Part shown: positions 1 to 8,540 of the stretch, in pieces
Layout: every line of letters starts with the position of its first letter
Position numbering within the stretch: the stretch's first letter is position 1
DNA from: Spirosoma sp. KCTC 42546
GTDB taxonomy: Bacteria; Bacteroidota; Bacteroidia; Cytophagales; Spirosomataceae
DNA length: 64,000 nt
Assembly (NCBI RefSeq): GCF_006965485.1
Contig: NZ_CP041360.1
Span: 1,302,001-1,366,000 of the forward strand
Direction: 5' to 3'
The notes under the pieces: model-generated
Told to the model about the DNA's origin: nothing
The model's input: the letters and a program-made list of their open reading frames with translations, nothing else
The model's database searches: none
Translations under genes and position numbers: made by a program

Positions 1-2
1 TT

Positions 3-344
3 ATCCGTTCTGCCTTTAAAGAGACCCATAAGCCTATCCGGGTGCATGCGCTAACGGATGGCGATCAACTGCTCCCGCAACTAACTGACTGTGAGGAGTT
101 GCCTTCACTGATTTTGTTAGACATCAATATGAATCGTCAGGATGGATTTGAGACATTAAATCAAATTCGGAATACGCCCGGTTTTGCTCATTTGCCGGTT
201 GTCATGTTGACCACCTCGACGGATGCTTCCGACTGTCGGCGGAGTTTGGCCTTAGGGGCTAATCAATGCCTGACCAAACCCACCAGCTACAGGCAACTGG
301 TTAGCCTGGTTAAGGAATTAACCAGCGATTGGGAATTGGCGTGA
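3..344 (+). CDS. Response regulator receiver-domain protein, 5' end cut by the window edge
   Basis: The reading frame is open from base 3, so the true start lies upstream of the window. What remains is the C-terminal part of a CheY-like receiver: the phospho-acceptor aspartate sits in LLDINM, the conserved threonine in VMLTTS, and the switch lysine in LTKP. The N-terminal acidic pair is missing because of the window edge. No output domain follows, since the frame stops right after the receiver, so this is a single-domain regulator of the Spo0F/CheY kind or the end of a longer protein. Its partner kinase is not visible. The stop at 342-344 directly precedes the leader of the next gene. Confidence 0.85.
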   Translation: MRSAFKETHKPIRVHALTDGDQLLPQLTDCEELPSLILLDINMNRQDGFETLNQIRNTPGFAHLPVVMLTTSTDASDCRRSLALGANQCLTKPTSYRQLVSLVKELTSDWELA

Positions 345-410
345 TTGCATCACCCTAAATTTTTCATACCTCGTCTGAACCAACTTCACCCGGTATCAGA
401 TTCTGTAGGT

Positions 411-1502
411 ATGTCTTCACTACTACGTTTAGAACTCAACACACCCATTAGTGACGATCGCCCGGTATTTGTATCGGGCAATTTTTGCGATTGGCTACCC
501 GACTTGCCTCAGTTTCAGATGCAGGCTATCGGGTCAGGTCAGTTTGTGTATGAATTTCCGAAGGGCATGGCGCTGCCAAAAACGCTGGAATACAAATACA
601 CCCGTGGCGGATGGGATCATGTTGAGTTAAGTGCATCGGGGGAGTCGGTTGGAAACCGGACGGTATCGCGGTCGGTGAACTCAAAACGCGAGTATGTACC
701 GCATTGGCGTTGGTTCGGGATGCCATTCAATCCGGCATTTCTGCCCAAAATCGAACTGCTTGGTGATACATTTAAGGTCCCTAAACTCGTTCAGACCCGC
801 CGGGTTCATGTGCTTCTCCCACATGATTATGATCAGACCAGGCCGGGTGAGGCACCCAAACGGTATCCCGTATTGTATTTGCACGATGGCCAGAATCTGT
901 TTGGTGGGGGTGTGGGCTACGGCAGTTGGGAAATAGACCAGAAAATGGCCTTGCTGGCCTCCCGAAACCACCATGAAGTCATCCTGGTGTCTATTGATCA
1001 CGGGCACGACGAACGCATTCGGGAGTTTACGTTTCACCGGACCCGCGCCGGTACCGGCAGGGGCCAGTACTACCTGGAATTTATTCACCAGACCCTTAAA
1101 CCCATTGTTGATCGAAGTTTTCGGACGCTACCCGATGCGGCTCATACGGGTATTGGCGGGAGTTCGCTGGGTGGGTTAATCAGTATTTACGCCGGTCTCC
1201 TGCATCCCGAAGTGTTTGGTCGACTGATGGTCTTTTCGCCCTCGCTCTGGATCTCGCCCAAAATTTATTTTGATGCCATTCGTTTTGAGGCACCCGTGCC
1301 CATGAAAATCTACGTATATGGCGGGGAGCAGGAGTCGCGCTACATGGTTCCTAATATTCAGCGTTTTAACGAGTCATTGTCCCGCCAGCAGTACGGTGGT
1401 AATCCAATTGATATTCACCTCTCTGTTGACCCAACCGGAACACACCAGGAAACCCACTGGGGCCGTGAATTCCCGAAAGCGGTGGAGTGGCTGTTTTATT
1501 GA
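411..1502 (+). CDS. Enterochelin-esterase-like alpha/beta hydrolase
   Basis: About 363 residues. The first ~90 residues look like an E-set/CBM48-type beta domain (VFVSGNFCDW, then LEYKYTRG), followed by a putative-esterase domain (PF00756 type). The oxyanion-region motif is VLYLHDGQN, and the nucleophile serine, about residue 252, is in GGSSLGG. The likely acid/His part is at the C-terminus (GTHQETHWGREFPKAVEWL). No signal peptide is evident. The first ATG at 411 is chosen; a TTG at 345 directly after the upstream stop would add 22 residues. Substrate is unknown: family members cleave siderophore esters, acyl esters or feruloyl groups, and the general fold call is much safer than the substrate. 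Confidence 0.85.
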   Translation: MSSLLRLELNTPISDDRPVFVSGNFCDWLPDLPQFQMQAIGSGQFVYEFPKGMALPKTLEYKYTRGGWDHVELSASGESVGNRTVSRSVNSKREYVPHWRWFGMPFNPAFLPKIELLGDTFKVPKLVQTRRVHVLLPHDYDQTRPGEAPKRYPVLYLHDGQNLFGGGVGYGSWEIDQKMALLASRNHHEVILVSIDHGHDERIREFTFHRTRAGTGRGQYYLEFIHQTLKPIVDRSFRTLPDAAHTGIGGSSLGGLISIYAGLLHPEVFGRLMVFSPSLWISPKIYFDAIRFEAPVPMKIYVYGGEQESRYMVPNIQRFNESLSRQQYGGNPIDIHLSVDPTGTHQETHWGREFPKAVEWLFY

Positions 1503-1511
1503 TATTCATGC

Positions 1512-1588
1512 GTTTGATGTTCGGAGTTTGTAGTTTGATGTGTAATGCACTGCAATAAACATCAAACTACAAACTCCGAACATCAAAC
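1512..1588. repeat. Perfect 30-bp inverted repeat
   Basis: Arms 1512-1541 and 1559-1588 are exact reverse complements, separated by 17 nt. The arm repeats the word GTTTGATGT near both ends. It begins 10 nt after the esterase stop and ends 18 nt before the aminopeptidase start, in a same-strand gap. It could act as a terminator, but no T-run follows the stem directly. Confidence 0.9.
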
Positions 1589-1606
1589 TGCTTTTAAACA
1601 TGTTTT

Positions 1607-3082
1607 ATGAACATTATCCTAACTACACAACCCGCCACCACTGGCGATTTAATTATTCCGGTTGAACAAACCGCCGAGCTTACTGATCAATTAGCCAGTC
1701 TTGCCCAAAAACTGGCTCTGCCTGCTGCTGTTCTACAACGCGATTTTAAGGCCGATGCCAAAGAAGTATTGGTTCTGTACAGACAGGACGGGAGTAAAAT
1801 ATATCTTCTTGGGATAGGGGATAAGCCACAGGAAATGGACTGGTTGCGGGCGTTTCGAAAATTGATTTTCGATCATAAAACCAAACTGCCGGAGCAACTT
1901 AGCATTGATCTGTCCGCAGTTTATGCTGATGTCGTTGAGGCTGTGGTACTTGGGGTTCGATGGGGTGGGTATGATCTCAAGCTCTACCAGACCGATAAAC
2001 CTGCTCCCCCTGTCTTCTTCTCCGAGGCTGGCCAGTTGACACTGTTCATAAATCCTAATCAGCAGACTGTTGCGCAGGAAGCACTAACTCGTGCTGAAGC
2101 CATTGCCCAAACTCAGCGGCAAATCCTGGACTTGATGAATGCGCCTGCCAACTATAAAATTCCCCAAACGCTGGCCGATTGGGCTGTTTTATCCGGAAAG
2201 GAAAACGACTATGCTGTAACGATACTCGATAAAGCCGAGCTGGAAAAGCAGAAACTGGGGGCCTTACTGAGTGTGAGCCAGGGAAGTGATGTGCCACCCG
2301 TACTGATTGTGACTGAGTATAAACCCAAAGGCGTTACGAATGCAATAAAAGTGGGTTTAGTAGGCAAAGGCGTGACCTTCGATACGGGGGGCGTGTCCAT
2401 TAAAACATCGGCTAGTATGCACCTCATGAAAAGCGACATGGGTGGCGCTGCGGCCGTGTTAGGTACGGTAGAAGTAGCGGCTAAACTGAAACTGCCCATT
2501 CACGTAATCGGTATTGTTCCGGCAACCGAAAACTCCACCGATGGCCGTTCAACCAAACCCGGCGATGTGGTGACGGCCTATAACGGGAAAACCATTGAAA
2601 TCATTGATACCGATGCCGAAGGGCGCGTTATCCTAGCCGATGGTTTGGGCTATATGGTGAAGAACTTCCAACCCGATATACTGATTGATCTGGCCACCCT
2701 GACAGGTAACGTTATTGCGGCTTTGGGCTACCACGCGGCTGGCTTATTTACGCAGAATGATGAGTTAGCTAATAAACTAACCGAAGCCTCGAATCAAACA
2801 GGGGAGCGACTTTGGCGGTTACCTGTTTGGGATGTGTACCGCGAGGATATAAAGTCGGATGTGGCCGATCTGAAAAATTATAGCGGAAAGCCGGTCGCGG
2901 GCGCTATTAGTGCGGCTAAGTTTCTGGAAGTATTTACGGAAAACCATCCCGCCTGGGCGCACCTCGATATTGCTGGAATGGCCTTTGCCGATACTGAATT
3001 TGGTTCGCAGAAAAATGCAACAGGATTTGGTATTCGGCTATTAATAGCGTATTTACGGGCATTAATTTTAGAAACTCGGTAA
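1607..3082 (+). CDS. pepA: Leucyl aminopeptidase (peptidase family M17)
   Basis: 491 residues, the usual M17 length. It releases N-terminal amino acids from peptides in the cytoplasm, using two metal ions per subunit in a hexamer. The N-terminal ~150 residues are the divergent substrate-access domain. The catalytic domain has the metal-binding stretch GKGVTFDTGG around residues 253-262 (Lys and Asp ligands) and the family signature DTDAEGR near residue 333, where most members read NTDAEGR. No signal peptide. The start ATG lies immediately downstream of the 1512-1588 inverted repeat, so its promoter must overlap or sit within that repeat, or transcription reads through from the esterase. Confidence 0.93.
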   Translation: MNIILTTQPATTGDLIIPVEQTAELTDQLASLAQKLALPAAVLQRDFKADAKEVLVLYRQDGSKIYLLGIGDKPQEMDWLRAFRKLIFDHKTKLPEQLSIDLSAVYADVVEAVVLGVRWGGYDLKLYQTDKPAPPVFFSEAGQLTLFINPNQQTVAQEALTRAEAIAQTQRQILDLMNAPANYKIPQTLADWAVLSGKENDYAVTILDKAELEKQKLGALLSVSQGSDVPPVLIVTEYKPKGVTNAIKVGLVGKGVTFDTGGVSIKTSASMHLMKSDMGGAAAVLGTVEVAAKLKLPIHVIGIVPATENSTDGRSTKPGDVVTAYNGKTIEIIDTDAEGRVILADGLGYMVKNFQPDILIDLATLTGNVIAALGYHAAGLFTQNDELANKLTEASNQTGERLWRLPVWDVYREDIKSDVADLKNYSGKPVAGAISAAKFLEVFTENHPAWAHLDIAGMAFADTEFGSQKNATGFGIRLLIAYLRALILETR

Positions 3083-3144
3083 GAAAAATTCGTCGTTTGG
3101 TCTTTTGGCCGTATATTTTTCGTCAACATTAACGAGTACGTCGT

Positions 3145-4356
3145 ATGAGCCAGTTGTCTTTTTTGTGCATTGCCACCTTCCTGAAGGGGCACGATTTCAT
3201 GAAGGCCTGCAAAGAGTTGGGCAATACCGTCTATCTGCTAACAGATCAGAAACTTGCCAACGAATCCTGGCCGCGCGAGGCTATCGACGAATTCTTCTTT
3301 TTACCCTCACCCAGCAACGCTCCCGAGGATCTGGAACAGATGATTGTGGGGTTGGCTCATGCCATGCGCTCGCGTAAGATTGATCGCGTGGTGGCGCTGG
3401 ATGACTTTGATGTAGAGAAAGGCGCACTCATTCGGGAGACGTTCCGTATTGACGGCATGGGACAGACAACGGCTCGCTACTTCCGTGATAAGCTGGCCAT
3501 GCGAACACGGGCGTTTGCGGCTGGAATTCGCGTACCGGCTTTTAGTTCTCTTTTTCATGACGAAACGGTAACCGCTTTTTTGCAAACAACCGAATCGCCC
3601 TGGCTGATTAAACCGCGTTCTGAAGCATCAGCAACGGGTATTCGGAAAGTGCATTCGCTGGAAGAAGCCTGGTCGGCTATTCATTTGCTGGGCGACAAAC
3701 GGCACCATTATCTGATCGAAGAATTTAAGCCAGGTAAGGTTTACCATGTAGACGCATTGTCGGTCGATGGCAAGGCGGTTTTTACGCGAGTAAGTCAATA
3801 TCTGGCAACGCCTATGGAAGTTGCGCATGGGGGAGGGGTGTTCCGTACCGGAACACTACCGCTTGGTACGCCCGAATCAGCGGCTCTACAACAGATAAAT
3901 GACCAGGTGTTAGAGGCCTTTGGCATGCGATACAGTGCGTCGCACTCGGAGTATATTCGGGGTGATCACGATGGGGAATTATATTTTCTGGAAACGGCCT
4001 CTCGGGTGGGTGGTGCCCATATTGCCGAAATGGTGGAAGCTGCCTCGGGCGTAAACCTTTGGCGTGAGTGGGCCAAACTGGAAGTGGCCGTTGCGCACAA
4101 AGAACATTATATACCGCCCGTTGATACAGGTAATTACGCCGGATTGATTGTATCGCTCGCCCGTCAGCAATGGCCTGACTTATCGGTCTTTACCGAGCCT
4201 GAAATCTTCTGGCGGATCAACCGGGAATACCACGTTGGGTTAATCGTAAACTCCGAAAGCCGGGAGCGTGTCCTGACCCTGCTGGACGAGTATATGCACC
4301 GGATCTATGCCGAGTTTCACGCATCTGCCCCACTTCCTGATAAACCAACCAGTTGA
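3145..4356 (+). CDS. ATP-grasp domain carboxylate-amine ligase-like protein
   Basis: 403 residues. An N-terminal Rossmann-like pre-ATP-grasp region (residues 1-110) is followed by an ATP-grasp fold: PWLIKPRSEASATGI carries the nucleotide-binding lysine and glycine-poor loop, and YLIEEFKPG is the adenine-contact strand. The Mg-binding acidic strand is ELYFLETASRVGG. ATP-grasp enzymes form acyl-phosphates and join them to amines; the particular acid and amine here cannot be read from the sequence. It is a stand-alone gene with no biosynthetic partner next to it. Function beyond the superfamily is left open. Confidence 0.85.
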   Translation: MSQLSFLCIATFLKGHDFMKACKELGNTVYLLTDQKLANESWPREAIDEFFFLPSPSNAPEDLEQMIVGLAHAMRSRKIDRVVALDDFDVEKGALIRETFRIDGMGQTTARYFRDKLAMRTRAFAAGIRVPAFSSLFHDETVTAFLQTTESPWLIKPRSEASATGIRKVHSLEEAWSAIHLLGDKRHHYLIEEFKPGKVYHVDALSVDGKAVFTRVSQYLATPMEVAHGGGVFRTGTLPLGTPESAALQQINDQVLEAFGMRYSASHSEYIRGDHDGELYFLETASRVGGAHIAEMVEAASGVNLWREWAKLEVAVAHKEHYIPPVDTGNYAGLIVSLARQQWPDLSVFTEPEIFWRINREYHVGLIVNSESRERVLTLLDEYMHRIYAEFHASAPLPDKPTS

Positions 4357-4358
4357 AT

Positions 4359-4448
4359 GTAACGTGGACATCTTGTCCACATAGCCGAAGGCTAAAAATG
4401 GCAATTAAAACTTAGCATTCAGCTATGCTGACAAAATGTCCACATTAC
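4359..4448. repeat. Inverted repeat enclosing several hairpins between convergent genes
   Basis: Outer arms 4359-4371 and 4436-4448 pair over 13 bp with one mismatch. Inside are three further small hairpins: GTGGACA-tct-TGTCCAC (overlapping the left arm), TAGCC-gaa-GGCTA and AGCAT/ATGCT. It fills the gap between two converging genes and touches the stop codon of the minus-strand gene, so a bidirectional terminator role is plausible. Confidence 0.7.
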
Positions 4449-4735
4449 TAATTTCTCAACGTATCCTTTTTGGCTTTTCCAACCGGTACGGATACACCAA
4501 ACGCCCGTGGGTCGCTGGGGGGAAGGGTCTTTCGTTTTTTATTGTTCTGAACGGGTGGCAATGGATTTGTTGGCGTTTGCGCCGTCATACCACCACCCGA
4601 TATCGGTGTGTCGACACCCGGAATGGCGACCTGCTTTTGTACAGGTTCCTGAGTAACGGTTTTAGTCGAATCGTTTTGGGCGAAACAAAGAGAGCCAGTC
4701 AAGCTGGCAGCGAAGAAAAACAGGAGTGTGCGCAT
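4448..4735 (-). CDS. Small secreted proline/lysine-containing protein of unknown function
   Basis: 95 residues. An N-terminal signal peptide is clear (RTLLFFFAASLTGSLCFA followed by QNDS), so the mature product is about 76 residues. The mature part is polar and low in complexity (PTNPLPPVQNNKKRK), with no recognisable fold or catalytic motif. Similar short secreted proteins are common in Cytophagales and uncharacterised. It lies 98 nt upstream of the GH9-deacetylase gene's stop on the same strand, so it is not in an operon with it by distance alone. The signal peptide and intact frame support a real gene. Confidence 0.6.
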   Translation of the reverse strand: MRTLLFFFAASLTGSLCFAQNDSTKTVTQEPVQKQVAIPGVDTPISGGGMTAQTPTNPLPPVQNNKKRKTLPPSDPRAFGVSVPVGKAKKDTLRN

Positions 4736-4833
4736 ACGAAAAGATCAGTTGTTGAGTAAGTAGATCCCAGCTAAATCATTGGTAATCTGGTATCCTATCA
4801 ACTCTCGTTCATGCGTAAAGTTTTGAGGTAATC

Positions 4834-7398
4834 CTACAATTCATCAACCCGCACAAACTGATAGCCTTTCTGGCGGAGTTGAGTCAGAAACTCGTCCAGA
4901 TGATCATAAAGTTTATCCGTTCGGCTGGAGGCTGTACCGATGTGCATCAGTAACATAAATCCGTTCAGGCCAGCCCTGTTTTTCATTTCATAGCCTCGAA
5001 CTGACTGTAGAATTGTCTCACTGGTTCGGTAGTTTCGGTCTTCGGGCGTTGTGTAATCAGCATGACTCAGTGTCCCGGGGGTGTAATTGATCAATTGAAT
5101 TCCTTCGGCCTTCGTCCAGAGCGCAATGCTATCATTATACCATTCGTAAGGTGGCAAAAACAGGCGGATGCGCTCAGTAGTGAAATGAGCCAGAGCCGCG
5201 TAGTTTGCCCGCAGGTCTGTCACAAACTGCTCCTGACTAACGAGCAGGCTGTCGCGCTTCCGCCAGTCGCAGTATAACAGATGCTGATCGGAGTGAGGAC
5301 CGATGTAATGGCCTTCCCGGGCTAATTGCTGGATTAACTGCCTAAACGCCGGATTTCGCAGAAAACGGCCCGTCAGAAAAAACGAAGCCCGAACGCCGTG
5401 CTTCCGCAACGTTCGGGCTATTGTTGATCCGCCATCGGCAAACTCATCGCCGGTAAAAACTAGAGCCAGTCGCTTGAGAGCTGTATCGCCCCGAATTTTA
5501 GCGCCTTTGAAATAGGTTGACTTTGAGTCGATTACCTGGGCCTGACTGGGCTTTTTAAGTGGCTTGCGTGCTTGTTTAGGTATCGTGACTTTGCCGGAGG
5601 AATTTCGGTTTTCGGCTTGTTTGGCGGCTAGTAGATAAATGAGAGTTGCGGTACCATCCATGGTGGGCTCATTCGTGCTGTAGTCGCCGTAATCGTCGTG
5701 ATAAACGGCTACTCTGCTTTGGAAGGCCGCGTACTCATCGGGCTGATACAAGGTAATGCCAATCAGGTTTCCATAAATGCTGCTCCGTACAGGCCCATCT
5801 ACCAGACCGCCGTCAATAGGATATTGCTTAAGGTGTGTAAAGGCCGAATGTGGGTCTGAGGGAGTATCGGCGTTGGCAGGTAGACCATAGACGAAACTCG
5901 TTCCCCAGGGATTACAACCGAATAACCAATCGAAATTAGCCTGTTCGAGGGCTTCATATTGCCTGTCGCGGGTGAGTTGCCGATACCAGAAGCATTGCGT
6001 AGCAAATGAGGTTGTGAGGTTATTGCTGCACCAGGTAAAGGGAACACCCCGGTAAAATGCATTCTGTTTTGCCCGTTGCCAGATGATATCGATGCCTCGT
6101 TTGTAGAAATCCGTAACCGTTTTTCGCTGGTTGGTGGGTAGTTTTTTTGCCAGCTCTGCATGACCGACGTTCACAAACGGATACCACTGATAATGGCGGG
6201 CCGTATCGTTTAAAATCCAGGGTGTAACCGGTTCCTGCCGCGCAAAATCCAATGCTGTTGTTTGCCATTTTGTAGCTAGCTTGCCCGTTGCCCCGGCTGC
6301 ATTGAGTTGCTCAACGGTGGCCAGTTCCATATCGTCCGTGTAATTGTCTTCTTCATAGAAATATGGTGCCCGGCCGGGAGCTGTCTGACAGTTTCCCGGT
6401 TTATCCAGCCCGAGTTTATAGGCCGATTGCGACCGTTGCCAGAGTTTCCTGGCATAGTCAGGCTGGCTGTTTCGTAACAGCTGAAACCCTAAGGCCATGG
6501 CGCTGCTCACTTTCCCAGCCGTAGAAGCCACGCCCGTTGCCCGGTTTTTGTATCTGAACATGCCCTGTGGCTGACCCGAAGCGAAGTAAACCGGGCGTTC
6601 GAGACCTTTCCCGTAAAAATTATCCGCTTTTGGGATGCGCATCCCTGCATGGTCACGGTCGTCGCCGAGCTGATTGAAGAGCCAATCTTCTCTGGGGTGC
6701 ATTTTTAGTAACCAATCCAGACCCCATTGCGCTTCGTCCAGCACATCGGGCTGCCCATTGGCTCCAATTAATCCATTTGCCTGATGCTGATCGGTAAAGG
6801 CTGTTGGGAAGTCGCGCTGAGCTGCGAGCAAATGGTAGGTGGCATTAGCAGAGGTTGTTACGTACTGCAAATAATCCGATGCATCATGCCAGCCGCCCGA
6901 TACATCGACATGCGTACTATCAGGCATGGGGCCGTAGAGGGAATAACCGTCATGAGTATGGCAGGAGTCTTTCAAATAGGGATTGTACCCACTTCGCTGC
7001 TGACGCATATACCGCAAACAGAAGTCAGCCGCCCCATCATACACCTGTTCATCAATTCGAAAACTGGGTGACCGGGTACCATCCTCCGTTTGAAGGTAAT
7101 AGCGACCAGGTTTTCGGATGGTCGAAAAATCGAGCCGGTAAGTTTGCTGAAAGGGTCCATACTCACCAAACGCCTTACCTGCCGGTAACTGCTGGATTTT
7201 TTGATTCGTCTGTTCATCAACGAGTTGAAACTGTGCAAGTTGTTTATCGGTCAGACTAGCCCAGACGGCTATTTTAGGGCTGCCTGGCCGGTAGCCAAGC
7301 AGGTTAATCCGAATAACGGCTGGTGGTTCTTCGGTGTGGCTGATAAATGCCGCCAGACAGATGGCTAAACTGATGAATATAGATAAGCGAATAGGCAT
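4834..7398 (-). CDS. Secreted GH9 glycoside hydrolase fused to a NodB-type polysaccharide deacetylase
   Basis: 854 residues with an N-terminal signal peptide (~20 residues). Residues ~27-115 form the CelD_N-type Ig-like domain (IRINLLGYRPGSPK). The GH9 (alpha/alpha)6 catalytic domain spans ~120-590: the base motif is HDASD near residue 172 (DAGD in most members), GCNPWGTSFVYG matches the conserved GH9 loop, and the proton donor Glu sits in STNEPTMDG near 575. After a basic linker, residues ~640-854 are a CE4/NodB domain, with acidic motif TGDEFADGG, metal ligands HSDQH near 702, FLPPYEW and LLMHIGT. GH9 enzymes cut beta-1,4-glucans and NodB enzymes remove N- or O-acetyl groups, so the pair may act on one acetylated polysaccharide. 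The true substrate is unknown. Confidence 0.9.
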   Translation of the reverse strand: MPIRLSIFISLAICLAAFISHTEEPPAVIRINLLGYRPGSPKIAVWASLTDKQLAQFQLVDEQTNQKIQQLPAGKAFGEYGPFQQTYRLDFSTIRKPGRYYLQTEDGTRSPSFRIDEQVYDGAADFCLRYMRQQRSGYNPYLKDSCHTHDGYSLYGPMPDSTHVDVSGGWHDASDYLQYVTTSANATYHLLAAQRDFPTAFTDQHQANGLIGANGQPDVLDEAQWGLDWLLKMHPREDWLFNQLGDDRDHAGMRIPKADNFYGKGLERPVYFASGQPQGMFRYKNRATGVASTAGKVSSAMALGFQLLRNSQPDYARKLWQRSQSAYKLGLDKPGNCQTAPGRAPYFYEEDNYTDDMELATVEQLNAAGATGKLATKWQTTALDFARQEPVTPWILNDTARHYQWYPFVNVGHAELAKKLPTNQRKTVTDFYKRGIDIIWQRAKQNAFYRGVPFTWCSNNLTTSFATQCFWYRQLTRDRQYEALEQANFDWLFGCNPWGTSFVYGLPANADTPSDPHSAFTHLKQYPIDGGLVDGPVRSSIYGNLIGITLYQPDEYAAFQSRVAVYHDDYGDYSTNEPTMDGTATLIYLLAAKQAENRNSSGKVTIPKQARKPLKKPSQAQVIDSKSTYFKGAKIRGDTALKRLALVFTGDEFADGGSTIARTLRKHGVRASFFLTGRFLRNPAFRQLIQQLAREGHYIGPHSDQHLLYCDWRKRDSLLVSQEQFVTDLRANYAALAHFTTERIRLFLPPYEWYNDSIALWTKAEGIQLINYTPGTLSHADYTTPEDRNYRTSETILQSVRGYEMKNRAGLNGFMLLMHIGTASSRTDKLYDHLDEFLTQLRQKGYQFVRVDEL

Positions 7399-7425
7399 GA
7401 GTTATGGAATACTGTAAAGCTAAGT

Positions 7426-8460
7426 CTACTTATCTTTATTCATTTTTTGCTGGGCAATCTGAATGGCCTTATGCAGCTTTTCCTGTAAGAGTTTTTCTGG
7501 AGGAAGGGCTGTTAAATAGTCAGCTACTCGGATATTACTTTTGTCTAATTGCATCAGTTCAATGTGCTCTTCATTCTTACCCGTGCACAGAATCAACCCA
7601 ATTGGTGTATTTTCGCCTTCTATCTGTTCATACTTTTCCAAGTACCGCAGGTACAGTTCCATTTGCCCTTTGTATCCTGCCTCAAACTCGCCAATTTTTA
7701 AGTCGATAGCGATTAAACATTTCAACCGGCGATGGTAAAAAAGCAGATCGATGTAGTAGTCGCGGTTGTCAATCGTGATACGTTTCTGACGGGCCATAAA
7801 AGCAAAGTCGCTACCCATTTCAATAATGAAACGTTGTAGCTCTACGATGATAGATGTTTCCAGATCTTTTTCAGAATAGAAGTCCGATAAGCCCAGAAAA
7901 TCCAGGAAATAAGGATCTTTGAATACAAGATCTGGGCTGAGCTTTTGCTCATTGCGGAGTAGCGCTAGGTCATTTTGAATAGTTTGTTCTGGCTTTTTAC
8001 TGATGGCTGTGCGCTCGTAGAGCATAGACTGAATGCGCTCCTGCAATTGCCTTGACGACCATTTCTCTAAACGACACATTTCGAAGTAGAAATTTCGTTT
8101 TAGTTCGTTTTCTATCGGAATAAGCAGCCGTATATGTGTCCATGTCAATTGTGTACGCATTGCGTGCACAATGTCAATTTGAGGAAAGACCTCGGCCATG
8201 CGCTTGCAATGGTGTAATTGTCGTTTGCTCCATCCTTCGCCATAAAGCGCAGTTAGCTGTTCAGACAACATGGCTACTATCTGCTGACCATACGCGGCTC
8301 GGCTATTGTTCAGGAGTTCTTCGTTGATGCGTTTGCCAATACGCCAATATAGGAGGGTAAGGCTGGCGTTAACAGCGATGGCGACGTCGTTCCTACTCTG
8401 CTCAATGAGTTGCTGTACGTCAGCAACAACAAGTTGCTCAGTACTAAGATCTTTATTCAT
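7426..8460 (-). CDS. DUF1016/YhcG-family PDDEXK nuclease-like protein
   Basis: 344 residues. The N-terminal half matches the DUF1016 N-domain (LTLLYWRIGKRINEELL, then YGEGWSKRQLHHCKRMAEVFP). The C-terminal half is the YhcG-type PDDEXK nuclease fold: YYIDLLFYHRRL carries the metal-binding Asp, followed by IDLKIGEF as the (D/E)xK motif. Members are found near restriction-modification or phage-derived loci and are thought to act on DNA, but the biochemical role is poorly defined. No methylase, restriction subunit or phage gene adjoins it here. It lies 27 nt from the upstream ATG of the GH9 gene on the same strand. The gene looks somewhat more AT-rich than its neighbours, which could fit acquisition. 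Confidence 0.88.
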   Translation of the reverse strand: MNKDLSTEQLVVADVQQLIEQSRNDVAIAVNASLTLLYWRIGKRINEELLNNSRAAYGQQIVAMLSEQLTALYGEGWSKRQLHHCKRMAEVFPQIDIVHAMRTQLTWTHIRLLIPIENELKRNFYFEMCRLEKWSSRQLQERIQSMLYERTAISKKPEQTIQNDLALLRNEQKLSPDLVFKDPYFLDFLGLSDFYSEKDLETSIIVELQRFIIEMGSDFAFMARQKRITIDNRDYYIDLLFYHRRLKCLIAIDLKIGEFEAGYKGQMELYLRYLEKYEQIEGENTPIGLILCTGKNEEHIELMQLDKSNIRVADYLTALPPEKLLQEKLHKAIQIAQQKMNKDK

Positions 8461-8540
8461 ATTTCTGAGGCTGCCACTTACTTAACCTGATAATTTTTGC
8501 CAGCAAAAGCTGTATTATCTCCAGTTTTAGCATTTTTTAC

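Noticed and set aside
345..410. TTG at 345 as the esterase start
   Set aside because: It would place the start directly after the previous stop without added domain content; ATG at 411 begins the beta-domain.
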